Assembly: GCF_008831285.2 (NCBI RefSeq)
Contig: NC_045145.1
Coordinates: 18,164,802-18,228,801 of the forward strand
Source of the DNA: Nymphaea colorata
Taxonomy: Eukaryota > Streptophyta > Magnoliopsida > Nymphaeales > Nymphaeaceae
DNA length: 64,000 nt
Direction: 5' to 3'
The position numbers were made by a program, and so were the translations under genes. Below the pieces are notes generated by a model, which did no database searches, was not told the origin of the DNA, and worked only from the letters and a program-made list of their open reading frames with translations. This document shows positions 63,727 to 64,000 of the stretch, one piece after another; the stretch's first letter is position 1; every line of letters begins with the position of its first letter.

Positions 63727-64000
63727 ATGGGGTTCGGGTCGTGTCTCAACCGCTGCAAAAAATCGAAGTCGCCGCAGCAGCAGCCGCCCACGGCGGAGAG
63801 TTCGTCGTCCGAGCTACCGGAGAGCTACGCCAAGGAGATGGAGAGGGTCTTCCGGCGGTTCGACGCCAACGGCGACGGAAAGATAACGTGGGCGGAGCTG
63901 GGGTGGATCATGTCGAGCCTGGGGCAACAGGCGACGGCGAAGGAGCTGCAGGAGATGGTCCGGCAGGTGGACTCCGACGGCGACGGCAGCATCTCACTCG
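63727..64000 (+). CDS. Calmodulin-like EF-hand protein (CML), partial at right edge
   Basis: The ATG at 63727 opens a frame that stays open to the window end (91 codons). After a short basic, Gln/Pro/Ser-rich N-terminus (MGFGSCLNRCKKSKS) come two EF-hands. Loop 1 is DANGDGKITWAE at residues 52-63 and loop 2 DSDGDGSISL begins near residue 82; both keep the acidic calcium ligands. The linker AELGWIMSSLGQQATAKELQ is typical of CMLs. The protein is a calcium sensor without catalytic activity. Gly2, Cys6 and Cys10 leave open N-terminal lipidation, although the myristoylation context is not ideal. A TATA-like TTAAATA lies at 63616-63622. Two further EF-hands are expected beyond the edge. The GC-rich coding sequence contrasts with the AT-rich flank, normal for intronless CML genes. 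Confidence 0.88.
   Translation, partial: MGFGSCLNRCKKSKSPQQQPPTAESSSSELPESYAKEMERVFRRFDANGDGKITWAELGWIMSSLGQQATAKELQEMVRQVDSDGDGSISL

Noticed and set aside
1-64000. Search by eye for tRNA or rRNA genes, CRISPR arrays, reverse transcriptase or transposase genes and viral insertions
   Set aside because: No cloverleaf-like A/B box pair, no regular spacer array, and no YXDD, integrase or DDE-type coding block was recognised; mobile elements seen are non-autonomous only.

Overview
The window is nuclear DNA of a flowering plant. It has intron-rich genes with GT-AG junctions and a few GC-AG candidates, AT-rich introns, many (AT)n, (CT)n and (GT)n microsatellites, short non-autonomous DNA transposons, and plant gene families (cytosolic glutamine synthetase, NUDT4/13-type Nudix hydrolase, plant calmodulin-binding lipase, plant-type CML). 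No prokaryotic, organellar or viral gene set is visible. The species cannot be told from the sequence.

Left part (1-25.5 kb). A minus-strand gene whose N-terminus resembles plant B3/CDCA7-type nuclear proteins runs off the left edge. A five-exon Nudix hydrolase gene (3159-6039, minus) follows, reconstructed here exon by exon with an intact Nudix box. The next 13 kb hold no intact recognisable gene. They contain MITE-like elements, tandem duplications, microsatellites and a decayed relic of a kelch-repeat gene of the ACBP4/5 type. A small intronless gene with a TATA box (19320-19541, plus) precedes a five-exon plastid-type SET-domain methyltransferase gene (21094-25475, minus).

Middle (27-42 kb). 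A twelve-exon condensin subunit CAP-G gene (27224-36760, minus, 1037 aa) is divergent from a five-exon class 3 lipase / calmodulin-binding heat-shock-type gene (38169-42154, plus, 434 aa). The CAP-G upstream region carries an E2F-type site directly next to an MSA-like site, which fits S/G2-M control of a mitotic chromosome gene. The fourth CAP-G intron contains a 314-bp MITE with a perfect 8-bp target duplication.

Right part (42-64 kb). After about 9.5 kb of repeat-rich intergenic DNA lies a complete 13-exon cytosolic glutamine synthetase gene (51735-55306, plus, 357 aa). The last 8 kb hold three diverged copies of a dispersed repeat family, one interrupted by a 186-bp hAT-type MITE. They also hold a duplicated pair of calmodulin-like genes: a reduced copy at 59.4 kb that keeps one degenerate EF-hand, and a normal EF-hand gene at 63.7 kb that runs off the right edge.

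The genes form no pathway or operon; each is an independent eukaryotic locus. I found no convincing new multi-gene system. The most useful observations are the CML duplication, the nested transposon with its paralogous empty site, the CAP-G promoter sites, the kelch relic and the GC-AG introns.
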